A stretch of 64,000 nt of DNA from JAIVJG01 sp964236735 (GTDB lineage: Bacteria > Acidobacteriota > Blastocatellia > Pyrinomonadales > Pyrinomonadaceae): positions 62,001-126,000 of the forward strand of contig CAXSFM010000010.1 of NCBI GenBank assembly GCA_964236735.1, written 5' to 3'. Shown one piece after another: positions 49,526 to 57,400 of this stretch (its first letter is position 1; each line of letters starts with the position of its first letter). Under the pieces are notes generated by a model. It was not told the DNA's origin. It ran no database searches and saw nothing but the letters and a program-made list of their open reading frames with translations. The position numbers and the translations under genes were made by a program.

Positions 49526-51874
49526 ATGAACACTGAAATCACCCCCGAAACAATCGCCGCACACAATCTCAAGCCGGAAGAGTACGAGCGCATCAAAAGT
49601 CTGATGAAGCGCGAGCCGACGTTCGTCGAACTCGGCATCTTTTCGGTGATGTGGTCGGAGCACTGCTCTTACAAATCTTCGCGCGTGCATTTGAAGCGTC
49701 TGCCGACGAAGGGAGCGCGCGTGATCGTGCCGCCGGGCGAGAACGCGGGCGTCGTGGACGTGGGCGACGGTTGGTGCGCGGCCTTCAAGGTCGAGTCGCA
49801 CAATCATCCCTCGTTCATCGAGCCGTTTCAGGGCGCGGCGACGGGCGTCGGCGGTATCCTGCGCGACATCTTCACGATGGGCGCGCGTCCCATCGCGGCG
49901 ATGAACTCTTTGCGCTTCGGCACGCTCGACCATGAACAGCATGGGCGACGCAATCGCGGCTTGCTCGCCGGAGTCGTCGCCGGCATCGCGCATTACGGCA
50001 ATGCGTTCGGCGTGGCGACGGTCGGCGGCGAAGTCGCGTTCGACGACGCTTACGCGCTCAATCCGCTCGTCAACGCCTTCGCGCTCGGACTCGTGCGCCA
50101 CGACCAAATCTTTTTCGGCAAAGCCGAGGGCATCGGCAATCCTGTTTTGTACGTCGGCGCAAAGACCGGCAGAGACGGCATTCACGGCGCAACGATGGCC
50201 TCCGCAGAGTTCGACGATGAGGCGTTAGAGAAACGCCCGACGGTGCAGGTCGGCGATCCGTTTTTAGAAAAACTCTTGCTCGAAGCGTGCCTCGAAGCGA
50301 TGCGAAGCGGCGCGGTCGCAGGGATTCAAGACATGGGCGCGGCGGGGTTGACTTCATCCACCTGCGAGATGGCGGCGCGCGCAGGGACAGGGATAGAACT
50401 CGATTTGACGCTCGTCCCGCAGCGCGAGCAGAACATGACGGCGTATGAAATCATGCTCTCCGAATCGCAGGAGCGAATGCTCATCGTCGCGCGCAAAGGG
50501 CACGAGCGGCAACTCGTGGACATCTTCCGCAAGTGGGACTTGGACGCCGTCGTCATCGGTCGCGTGACGGATACAGGCAATGTAGTCGTCTCTCATCACG
50601 GCGAAAAACTGGCTGAGATTCCGAGTAAATTTCTCACAGACGAAGCGCCGCTTTACGAGCGCGAGATGAAAAGCGGCGCGGAAGGCCGAAGGGTTCGGGA
50701 TGAGGCCGTAGCTGGCGGCGGCGGCCTCGACATCATCTCGCCGGCTCCTCCGACGGCTCCCGTCTTCAATGATTTCGCCAACCCTGAGCCGGACTTGAAC
50801 GTCGCGCTGCTGCGTCTGCTCTCGTCGCCCAATCTCGCGTCGAAGAGTTGGGTTTATCAACAGTACGATCACATGGTGCGGACGAACACGGCGGTGCTGC
50901 CGGGCGCAGACGCGGCGGTGGTGCGAATCAAGGAGACGCGCCGCGCGCTGGCGATGTGTCTCGACGGGCACGGCAGATATTGCGCGCTCGACCCGCGCGC
51001 GGGCGCGCGTCTCGTCGTCGCGGAAGCCGCGCGCAACGTCGTGTGCGTGGGGGCGCGACCGCTCGCCGTGACGAACTGCCTGAACTTCGCCTCGCCCGAA
51101 AGGCCGGAAGTGATGTGGGCGTTCTCCGAAGTGATTGACGGCATCAGCGAGGCATGTACGGTCTTCGAGACGCCGGTCATCTCCGGCAACGTCTCTTTCT
51201 ATAACGAGACGGAAGGACGCGGCATCCATCCGACGCCCGTCATCGGCATGGTCGGACTCATCGAAGACGTGCGGCGAATTATCCAACCCGGCTTCAAACA
51301 AGACGGACACATCATCGCGCTCGTCGGCGAGACGGCGGAAGACCTCTCGGCGAGCGAGTACGCGCTGACAATTGAAGGACGCACGTTTGAAGAGATGTTA
51401 CGCGCGAATGCTCCCGTCCCGCTCCTTGACCTTGAGCGCGAGCGCGCCGCGCAGTCTGTTATTTTGCGCGCCGCCGAAGAAGGCTTGCTGCAATCGGCGC
51501 ACGATTGCTCGGACGGCGGACTGGTCGTCGCGCTCGCCGAATGCTGTTTCTCGTCGCACGGGCGCGAAGGGCGCGGCGCGAGCGTCGAACTCAACGACGG
51601 CGGCGCGCTGTCTTCCGTCGCGCACCTGTACAGCGAGACACCTTCGCGCATCATCGTCAGCTTCGACGCATCATCGCGGGCGCGCTTTGAAGAGTTGGCG
51701 TCGGAGGCGAACTGCCCTCTGCACATTCTCGGTCAAACGGGCGGCACGCGCCTGAGCATCAACGTCAACGGCGCGGAATGCGTCTCGCAAGAGGTCAACG
51801 AACTCGAAGCGGCGTGGCGCGCATCGCTCGGCGCGAAGTTGCGTGCGGAAACGCTGGTAGCTGCGGCGGAGTAG
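49526..51874 (+). CDS. purL: FGAM synthase large subunit PurL
   Basis: A 782-residue small-type PurL (about 740-780 aa in species with PurS and PurQ). Visible features are WSEHCSYKSSRVHLKRLP, FKVESHNHPSFIEPFQGAATGVGGI with metal ligands and the ATP site, and SAHDCSDGGLVVALAECCF in the second half. It converts FGAR to FGAM with ATP and ammonia from PurQ. An internal stretch (AEGRRVRDEAVAGGGGLDII, ~390-410) is an unusual Gly-rich insert. The start is an ATG with no strong ribosome-binding site. A REP palindrome lies in the leader. Confidence 0.95.
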   Translation: MNTEITPETIAAHNLKPEEYERIKSLMKREPTFVELGIFSVMWSEHCSYKSSRVHLKRLPTKGARVIVPPGENAGVVDVGDGWCAAFKVESHNHPSFIEPFQGAATGVGGILRDIFTMGARPIAAMNSLRFGTLDHEQHGRRNRGLLAGVVAGIAHYGNAFGVATVGGEVAFDDAYALNPLVNAFALGLVRHDQIFFGKAEGIGNPVLYVGAKTGRDGIHGATMASAEFDDEALEKRPTVQVGDPFLEKLLLEACLEAMRSGAVAGIQDMGAAGLTSSTCEMAARAGTGIELDLTLVPQREQNMTAYEIMLSESQERMLIVARKGHERQLVDIFRKWDLDAVVIGRVTDTGNVVVSHHGEKLAEIPSKFLTDEAPLYEREMKSGAEGRRVRDEAVAGGGGLDIISPAPPTAPVFNDFANPEPDLNVALLRLLSSPNLASKSWVYQQYDHMVRTNTAVLPGADAAVVRIKETRRALAMCLDGHGRYCALDPRAGARLVVAEAARNVVCVGARPLAVTNCLNFASPERPEVMWAFSEVIDGISEACTVFETPVISGNVSFYNETEGRGIHPTPVIGMVGLIEDVRRIIQPGFKQDGHIIALVGETAEDLSASEYALTIEGRTFEEMLRANAPVPLLDLERERAAQSVILRAAEEGLLQSAHDCSDGGLVVALAECCFSSHGREGRGASVELNDGGALSSVAHLYSETPSRIIVSFDASSRARFEELASEANCPLHILGQTGGTRLSINVNGAECVSQEVNELEAAWRASLGAKLRAETLVAAAE

Positions 51875-51915
51875 ATGCCGGACGAACTCTCTCGCCGTGT
51901 GAGGAAGATTCAGAG

Positions 51916-52170
51916 ATGAGCGTCACTTACGCCTATTGCGTCTGCCAGATGCAGAACAGCCGCATCTCTTTCGTCAACGGCGAATGGCAGGGCACGCTCC
52001 CGATGGCGGGTACAAACGAAGCGCTCGCCTCATGTCCGCTCGTCTGGGATTACCTGCGCGGAGCCGGCGACGATGGGTGGGAGTTGGTCAGCACCGTCGT
52101 CGTCAACACCTACAACGATGGCGCGAACGGTTACGTGACGAGCAATCTGTTTTTGAGAAAGACGCTCTAG
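51916..52170 (+). CDS. Small DUF4177-like protein
   Basis: An 84-residue soluble protein. The N-terminal TYAYCVCQMQNSRISFVNGEW, DYLRGAGDDGWELVSTVVV and C-terminal TSNLFLRKTL follow the pattern of small DUF4177-type proteins: a beta hairpin, a helix ending GWELV and a final strand FxRK. No activity is known. The ATG at 51916 is preceded by a GAGGAAGAT purine stretch. It is 41 bases downstream of purL and may be read through from it. Confidence 0.65.
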   Translation: MSVTYAYCVCQMQNSRISFVNGEWQGTLPMAGTNEALASCPLVWDYLRGAGDDGWELVSTVVVNTYNDGANGYVTSNLFLRKTL

Positions 52171-52213
52171 CGCGCGACGTTCAAAGTCTTCCGCGCAAGG
52201 CGTCTGTCTTTCG

Positions 52214-52252
52214 TCTTCACTTTTACCTTTTGCCTTTTTACTTTTGCCTTTC
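52214..52252 (-). repeat. AAAAGGC/AAAAGTG-class repeat, single arm
   Basis: TCTTCACTTTTACCTTTTGC CTTTTTACTTTTGCCTTTCC. It encodes the last residues (RERQK, stop) of the SGNH hydrolase gene on the minus strand. No opposite arm was found. Confidence 0.75.
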
Positions 52253-53566
52253 CCGCTCATCCTCGCAGATTTTACGCGCGAGTAATTCGCCGGCGACGCG
52301 GTGTCCCTGCTCGTTCCAGTGGCCGTTGCCGATGTCCGGCGCGAAGCCGTGCAGAAAAACTTTGCGCTCCACCGCATACTGTTGCAACTCAGGCGCGAGA
52401 TTGAAAACGATGAAGCCTTCGCGCTCGCCGAGCGACTTGATGCGACGGTCTGGATAAAAAATGTCGCTGGCTCCGACGCGCTGTAAGAAGTCGCACGTGA
52501 GCGACGGGTCAGGATTGACCTGCACGGCGTTGCTCAAAGTGACGACCACGAATTTCGCGCCGTGCCCGTTGACCTCGTCGCGCATCGCGGTGATAAGTTT
52601 CTCCGTCACCGTCCATGCCTCTCTCCACACCGCGTCGTCCGGCTCGCGGTAAACCAAATTATCTGCGCCAAGTTCATCCGAGTTAGTAGTGAGGGGAGTG
52701 GCTTGCTGTTTCGGCGCGCTCGCGTCTGTGGCAGTGCTGCTGCTGGTGCTGCTGCCGATGTTGTCCACCGCAGGCACTTCGCTGGCTTTGCGCGCGCGCC
52801 AGCGTTTGATGGACGCCATCAACGCGCCGTGTCCTTCGTGGATGGCTTGCACGACCCGCAGTTGATTTCTGATCCATGCTCCCGCGCGGCTCAGGATGGA
52901 ATCGCGCAGGCGAAAAGATTTGGCGCTGCGAAACGAATCATCAAGCGCAAGAGTGTCGCCGCGCAAAACGAAGTAAGGCACTTCATCCGTGCGTTTGAGG
53001 GCGCGCGAGTTGTCCGTGATGTCGTTGTTGGTCGTGACGGCGAGCAGCACGATGTCGGGCGCGAAAGTCCAGACGCGCTCGCGCAGTGTGATGAGTTCCT
53101 GCGCCGTGCCGTAGCCGGAGACGCCGAAGTTGATGACCTCGACCGCGTGTCCGTCGAATGCCTCGCAACCTTGCAGTCTCTCTCCCATGATTGACCAGAA
53201 GGCCGCGCTCTGCGAAACCTGCAACGCTTCGGCGTAAGAGTCGCCGATGATGGCGATGCGGAGCGTGCCGGGCGGCTTCCGCTTCGCGTGCTCCTGGTCG
53301 CGCAGGCCTTCGCTGTTGATACGGACGTAAGACTTGCCTTCCTTTCGATACCATCCTTCCGCGCCGGGACGCAGCGCGTAGCCGCGCGTCTGGTCGGTCG
53401 TGTAGAAGACCGGATACGTGTAGCCCGCGACGCGCAGCGCGACTTCACAGACCAGCAGCGCGAAGACGATGCTGCCGGCCACGATCAATAATTTCGCACG
53501 CCGCCCCGGCTTAAACGCTTGAACCTCGCGCGCCTCTTTTTCGCTTATCGAGTTTCCGTCTCGCAC
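52238..53566 (-). CDS. Membrane-anchored SGNH hydrolase
   Basis: A 442-residue protein. A TM anchor (~24-44, LLIVAGSIVFALLVCEVALRV) is followed by an SGNH fold: GDSYAEA with Ser at 110 (block I), NFGVSGYGTAQE (block II/III with Gly), VTTNNDITD and the block V-type HWNEQGH near residue 420. It is related to AlgX/GDSL-type esterases and acetylhydrolases that modify polysaccharides outside the cytoplasm. An insert of about 50 residues (SSTSSSTATDASAPKQ) is low-complexity. The final residues come from a repeat. The substrate is unknown. Confidence 0.85.
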   Translation of the reverse strand: MRDGNSISEKEAREVQAFKPGRRAKLLIVAGSIVFALLVCEVALRVAGYTYPVFYTTDQTRGYALRPGAEGWYRKEGKSYVRINSEGLRDQEHAKRKPPGTLRIAIIGDSYAEALQVSQSAAFWSIMGERLQGCEAFDGHAVEVINFGVSGYGTAQELITLRERVWTFAPDIVLLAVTTNNDITDNSRALKRTDEVPYFVLRGDTLALDDSFRSAKSFRLRDSILSRAGAWIRNQLRVVQAIHEGHGALMASIKRWRARKASEVPAVDNIGSSTSSSTATDASAPKQQATPLTTNSDELGADNLVYREPDDAVWREAWTVTEKLITAMRDEVNGHGAKFVVVTLSNAVQVNPDPSLTCDFLQRVGASDIFYPDRRIKSLGEREGFIVFNLAPELQQYAVERKVFLHGFAPDIGNGHWNEQGHRVAGELLARKICEDERERQK

Positions 53567-53731
53567 GCTTCTCCGCTGTTAAAATCTCATTTTGAATCCG
53601 GCACGAGAGGATACAACAGAACCGCAAATTTTCCGTTGCGTGGATAGCCCGCCGTCGCGAAGTTCGTGTATGCTGCGGCCTGATTTCCGGCTTTATTCAA
53701 TCACGGCGAGTCAAGCGGAGAGTACAAAATT

Positions 53732-54598
53732 TTGCATTCACGCATCAGCCTCAACTATCGCCTGTCGGACGCGACGCGCGCACGACGCGCCTCTGCCATC
53801 AACGCGGCAGCGGCGACGCTCGACGGCGGGCGCGGGGTCTTCACGACGCTTGCCATCCACCACGCGCAACCTTTTCTCTGGGACGCGCACTGGCGGCGTT
53901 TGCAGGAACACGCCGCACGCTTGAACGTGTCGTGTCGGTTTGTAGAAGAGGAAGTAAAGTCTGCGCTCGCGCGTCTCATCGAAGCGAATGAAGTGGAGAC
54001 GGGACGCGCGCGCATCATGCTTCATACGCGCGACAGGAGTGTAGCGTTGGAAACTGAACGTGATGGCGAAGCTGAGAGTGACTTGCTGTTGATGACTGAT
54101 GACGCGCGCATTCCCACACCCGACGACACGCTCGCGCTCTCCGTCTCGCCTTACCGCGCGAACACGCTCTCGCCGCTCTCAGGCATCAAGTGTACGAGCT
54201 ATCTCGAACATTTACTTCGTTGGGAAGAGGCGCGCGCCCGCGACTTTGATGAGGCCGTCGTCTTGAACGAGCGCGGCGAGGTCGTGTCGGCGTCGCTCGC
54301 GAATATTTTCTGGATCATGCGCGGCACGCTCCACACGCCCGCATTACAGACGGGCGCGCTGGAAGGCACGACGCGCGCGTGCGTCATCAGGCTGGCCGAA
54401 GAATTGAGCGTGCCACTTGTCGAAGGCGCGACGCACCTGCACGATCTGGCGGAGGCCGATGAAATCTTTCTCACTTCGGCGAGCCTCGGCGTCAGCCTCG
54501 TAACGACGTTCGACTTTCACCGCTACACCATCTCCGCCGGCAGCGTCGCGCTGCGTCTGCACGAAGCGTTTCGTCAACTAACGCTCTCCGGTTCATAG
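53732..54598 (+). CDS. Class IV PLP-dependent aminotransferase (PabC/IlvE-like)
   Basis: A 288-residue enzyme of fold type IV. The Schiff-base Lys is K153 in SGIKCTSYLEH, and the Glu in EAVVLNERGEVVSASLANIFW holds the pyridine nitrogen. GALEGTTRACVI and ITXXXLGVSLV-like LTSASLGVSLV are standard. Members include aminodeoxychorismate lyase (folate synthesis) and branched-chain aminotransferase; the sequence SYLEHLL with short length favours the lyase type slightly. The start is TTG at 53732; no ATG suits, and the true start could be slightly downstream. Confidence 0.85.
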   Translation: MHSRISLNYRLSDATRARRASAINAAAATLDGGRGVFTTLAIHHAQPFLWDAHWRRLQEHAARLNVSCRFVEEEVKSALARLIEANEVETGRARIMLHTRDRSVALETERDGEAESDLLLMTDDARIPTPDDTLALSVSPYRANTLSPLSGIKCTSYLEHLLRWEEARARDFDEAVVLNERGEVVSASLANIFWIMRGTLHTPALQTGALEGTTRACVIRLAEELSVPLVEGATHLHDLAEADEIFLTSASLGVSLVTTFDFHRYTISAGSVALRLHEAFRQLTLSGS

Positions 54599-54653
54599 AG
54601 TTTCATGCTCATCGAACTCAACAACGCTCACACGCATTGATGCTGCAAACAAA

Positions 54654-54710
54654 TTAAGAGGACAGTCCCGAACTATCTTCGTGCAAAGATATTCGCGTCT
54701 GTCCTCTTAA
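54654..54710 (-). terminator. Hairpin between convergent genes
   Basis: A 12-bp stem (TTAAGAGGACAG / CTGTCCTCTTAA) encloses a 33-nt loop that itself can form ATCTT/AAGAT. In the minus direction the stem is followed by TTTGTTTGC. It lies between the aminotransferase gene and the GlsB-like gene. Confidence 0.6.
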
Positions 54711-54743
54711 CGATGTGTGTTTTTAGTTAGAACACTCGAAAGC

Positions 54744-55022
54744 TCAAGCGCGGAGGCTGCGGCCTGTCGCCAGCCTGTAGCCGGCCAGCAGGATAAGCGA
54801 GCCGATGACGGCGAAGACGAGCGTCATCAAAAAGCCGGGGCTGGATACGGCGTCGCTGCGCCCGCCGATGCCGAGCATACTGCCCACCCAGCCGCCGATG
54901 ATGGCTCCGACGATTCCAATCAGGATCGTGATAATCACTCCGCCCGGGTCTTTACCCGGCATGATGGCTTTGGCGATCACGCCGGCCAGTAGTCCGATGA
55001 TAATCCATGCTATGAAACCCAT
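54744..55022 (-). CDS. GlsB/YeaQ/YmgE-family stress membrane protein
   Basis: A 92-residue membrane protein with three TM helices and the family motif GFIAWIIIGLLAGVIAKAIMPG, then GKDPGGVIITILIGIVGAIIGGW. Members are induced by stress and stationary phase in enterobacteria (transglycosylase-associated protein group); their biochemical role is not settled. The gene is isolated, with a GGAGGA ribosome-binding site just upstream of the ATG. Confidence 0.93.
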   Translation of the reverse strand: MGFIAWIIIGLLAGVIAKAIMPGKDPGGVIITILIGIVGAIIGGWVGSMLGIGGRSDAVSSPGFLMTLVFAVIGSLILLAGYRLATGRSLRA

Positions 55023-55231
55023 TTCTCAAATCCTCCTCTGCCGTTCTGTTGAAATATCTGAGTTGTTTCCACGACGGGCATTGAAAGTAACGCCTGTATG
55101 ATTTCAATGCCTGCGACGTTGCCGTCACACTGTGCAAGCAAGGTTTGAGCCACAGTCAAAATCTCATGTAGAATTGACGCGCGATCTCGACGGAGATGGG
55201 TCGTGAGGCTTTCATCCTCAACTTGAAAAAG

Positions 55232-55276
55232 AAACGCGGCCAACGGTCTCTTAATGAGAGACCGTTGGCCGCGTTT
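55232..55276 (-). terminator. Rho-independent terminator with perfect 20-bp stem
   Basis: AAACGCGGCCAACGGTCTCT and its exact reverse complement enclose the loop TAATG. In the minus direction it is followed by CTTTTTC. It ends the DUF3857 gene that stops at 55301. Confidence 0.9.
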
Positions 55277-55300
55277 TGCGTGACGACTTTCGCCTGATCT

Positions 55301-57307
55301 TTATTTTTTGGCGAGCACGACCGGACTTTCTTCCGTCGCCCGAATGCGTCCGAAGAAGGTGCGGAGTTTGTCGTACTGATCTGCGGGGATGGTGGCGGAG
55401 CGTTGGACGAGCGTGCGCGTGAAGACGAGTTGGCCGTCCTTGACTTCATACGTCGCGGAGTAAGTGCCGTAGGGCGAGTCGAGCTTGAGCGCGTCGGGCA
55501 TCTCGTCTACGTCGAAGCCGGCGGGCAGTTTGATGTGCGTCGTCTCGGTGTAGGCGCGCGACCTGAGCACGACGGGCTGCGTGCGCGTCGGCTCTGGCAA
55601 ACTGATGACCGCGCCGCGCGAGACGACCGCAGGCTTGAAGACGAGCAGGCGATTCTGCATTGATTGCGCGTAAGCGGCAGCCGTGAAATCCACGTCGAGC
55701 GCGAAACGCCCGGCGGCATCATGCGCGTCCGCCGGCTCAATCTTCGTGAACTTCGCGCCCGTCGCGCCCGCCGAGACCCAGCCCTCGATGATCTTCGTGT
55801 AAGCCGGGCGGGAGAGATTTTTGTACTCGCGTCGCGCGTTGGCGGCAGACTGGCCGGACATTCGTTCGTGCATCGTCGCAGTGATGGAGCCGTCTGCCGC
55901 GAGACTCACTTCGACCTGCCGCTCAAGGCTGTTGCCTTCCGGCGCGATGATAGGCATACGCATCAGCGCGCCCGTGTCTCCGGCGGCGACGAGCGCGAAG
56001 CTGCCCTGCTCGTGTTCGGGCAAATCGCCGACCGTCGTGCTCTCGTCAGTCGCGTCGAAGATGAGCAGGCGTCCGAGCGTCGGATGTTGGACGACGGAAG
56101 CGGCCTGCGTCTCGTCTCCGATTTTGACGGCGACGATGCAATGATTGAACTGCATCGGCGAAGCCCATTCCTCGCGCACATACGTGCTGTCGCCCGAATA
56201 GATAAGCACTGGATAGGCCGTGAGTTTGACGGCGCGCAGCATCGCGCGCATCAAGTTCGCTTTGTCTTTGCAGTCGCCGTACTGCTTGGCGAACACGTCC
56301 GCAGCGGCGTGCGGGCGATAGCCGCCGATGCCGATCTGGATGGAGATATATTGCAAGTTCTGGACGTAATGCCCGATGGCCTGAATCTTCTCCAACTCCG
56401 TCTTGGAGTTCGCCGTCAACTCGTGCGCCTTCGTCGCGATGGCATCGTCGGGCGCGGCCTGCGGCGAGGCCAAATCCGTGTACCACTTGGACACGTCGAG
56501 CCAACTCTCAAAATTGTGGCCGCCCGGCATCGCTGAAGCGGCGGCAGCGCCGGCGGTCGGGAGATAGCTGACGGAGAGGTGCGGCGCGAGCGTGTTGACG
56601 CTGGGGCTGGACATCTCCGGCTCGATGGGCGCGAGATTTTTCATCTCCCAGACATAAGAATTGGCGCTCACCGCCGGCTCGATCTTCGCCGTGTTGAAGG
56701 TCATGCCGGAAGCGCGCCAGCCTGTGGGAAGCGTCAAGGTAAAACGCGAGACGAGCGTCGGCAGACGCCCCTCAAACGCCCAACCTTGAAAGCGCCAGAT
56801 GGTTTGCGGAAACCAGGGGCGTTCTTCCGTCACGGACTGATAGCCGAAGACCGCGCCCACTTCGGCATCTCTCTCGCCTGAAATGCTTTTGAAGCGCGAG
56901 TTGCTGTAGAGATTATCGAGTCCCGCCGCGCCGTCAATCGTTTCATCCTTACCGAATTTTTTGACCGTGCCGTCGGGACGAATCAGCCACGCGCGGAACT
57001 CTTTCACTTTCCCGTCTGTGTCCGTGTCGTAATTCTCGGCAGCATAGGCGGCTTCGCGTCCCTCGCGCGTGAGGATGCGGATGGCGTAGTTCGTGACAGT
57101 CGTAATGTGGCCGTCGTCGCTGACCGAGACGCTCGACTCGTTGTCGAGCACGACCGCCGGCACGTCTCTTTTATAAGTCGGCGCGCTCGCCGACGCAGCC
57201 TGTTTGAGCCACGCCGGAACTTCGTCGCCGCCGGCGGCGGCACGCGCCATGACGGGCACACAGACGAGCGCGATGAGAAAGCAGAAAGCGATGAAACGAT
57301 GAAGCAT
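55301..57307 (-). CDS. Exported DUF3857/transglutaminase-like protein, paralogue 1
   Basis: A 668-residue protein. A signal peptide (HRFIAFCFLIALVCVPVMARAA) is followed by a DUF3857 domain (~55-240: VSDDGHITTVTNYAIRIL, FGYQSVTEERPWFPQTIWRF). A transglutaminase-like core has the Cys block QYGDCKDKANLMRAML (Cys ~345), a His in FNHCIVAVKIG and an Asp in LLIFDATDES, so the papain-like triad looks complete. It could cleave or crosslink peptides in the periplasm. The paralogue at 57401-59512 lies directly upstream; the two are likely co-transcribed. The DUF3857 function is unknown. Confidence 0.88.
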   Translation of the reverse strand: MLHRFIAFCFLIALVCVPVMARAAAGGDEVPAWLKQAASASAPTYKRDVPAVVLDNESSVSVSDDGHITTVTNYAIRILTREGREAAYAAENYDTDTDGKVKEFRAWLIRPDGTVKKFGKDETIDGAAGLDNLYSNSRFKSISGERDAEVGAVFGYQSVTEERPWFPQTIWRFQGWAFEGRLPTLVSRFTLTLPTGWRASGMTFNTAKIEPAVSANSYVWEMKNLAPIEPEMSSPSVNTLAPHLSVSYLPTAGAAAASAMPGGHNFESWLDVSKWYTDLASPQAAPDDAIATKAHELTANSKTELEKIQAIGHYVQNLQYISIQIGIGGYRPHAAADVFAKQYGDCKDKANLMRAMLRAVKLTAYPVLIYSGDSTYVREEWASPMQFNHCIVAVKIGDETQAASVVQHPTLGRLLIFDATDESTTVGDLPEHEQGSFALVAAGDTGALMRMPIIAPEGNSLERQVEVSLAADGSITATMHERMSGQSAANARREYKNLSRPAYTKIIEGWVSAGATGAKFTKIEPADAHDAAGRFALDVDFTAAAYAQSMQNRLLVFKPAVVSRGAVISLPEPTRTQPVVLRSRAYTETTHIKLPAGFDVDEMPDALKLDSPYGTYSATYEVKDGQLVFTRTLVQRSATIPADQYDKLRTFFGRIRATEESPVVLAKK

Positions 57308-57400
57308 TTTCGTGTGTCCTTTGCCGGACGCAATTGCAAACGAGGGCGTCCGGCTGTCAGATCATTCCTGATAATTCATTTCTCTGGCGCACATGCGCTT

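Noticed and set aside
55010..55243. 77-codon minus frame
   Set aside because: It begins inside the perfect terminator stem at 55232-55276, overlaps the GlsB-like gene start and has no family features.
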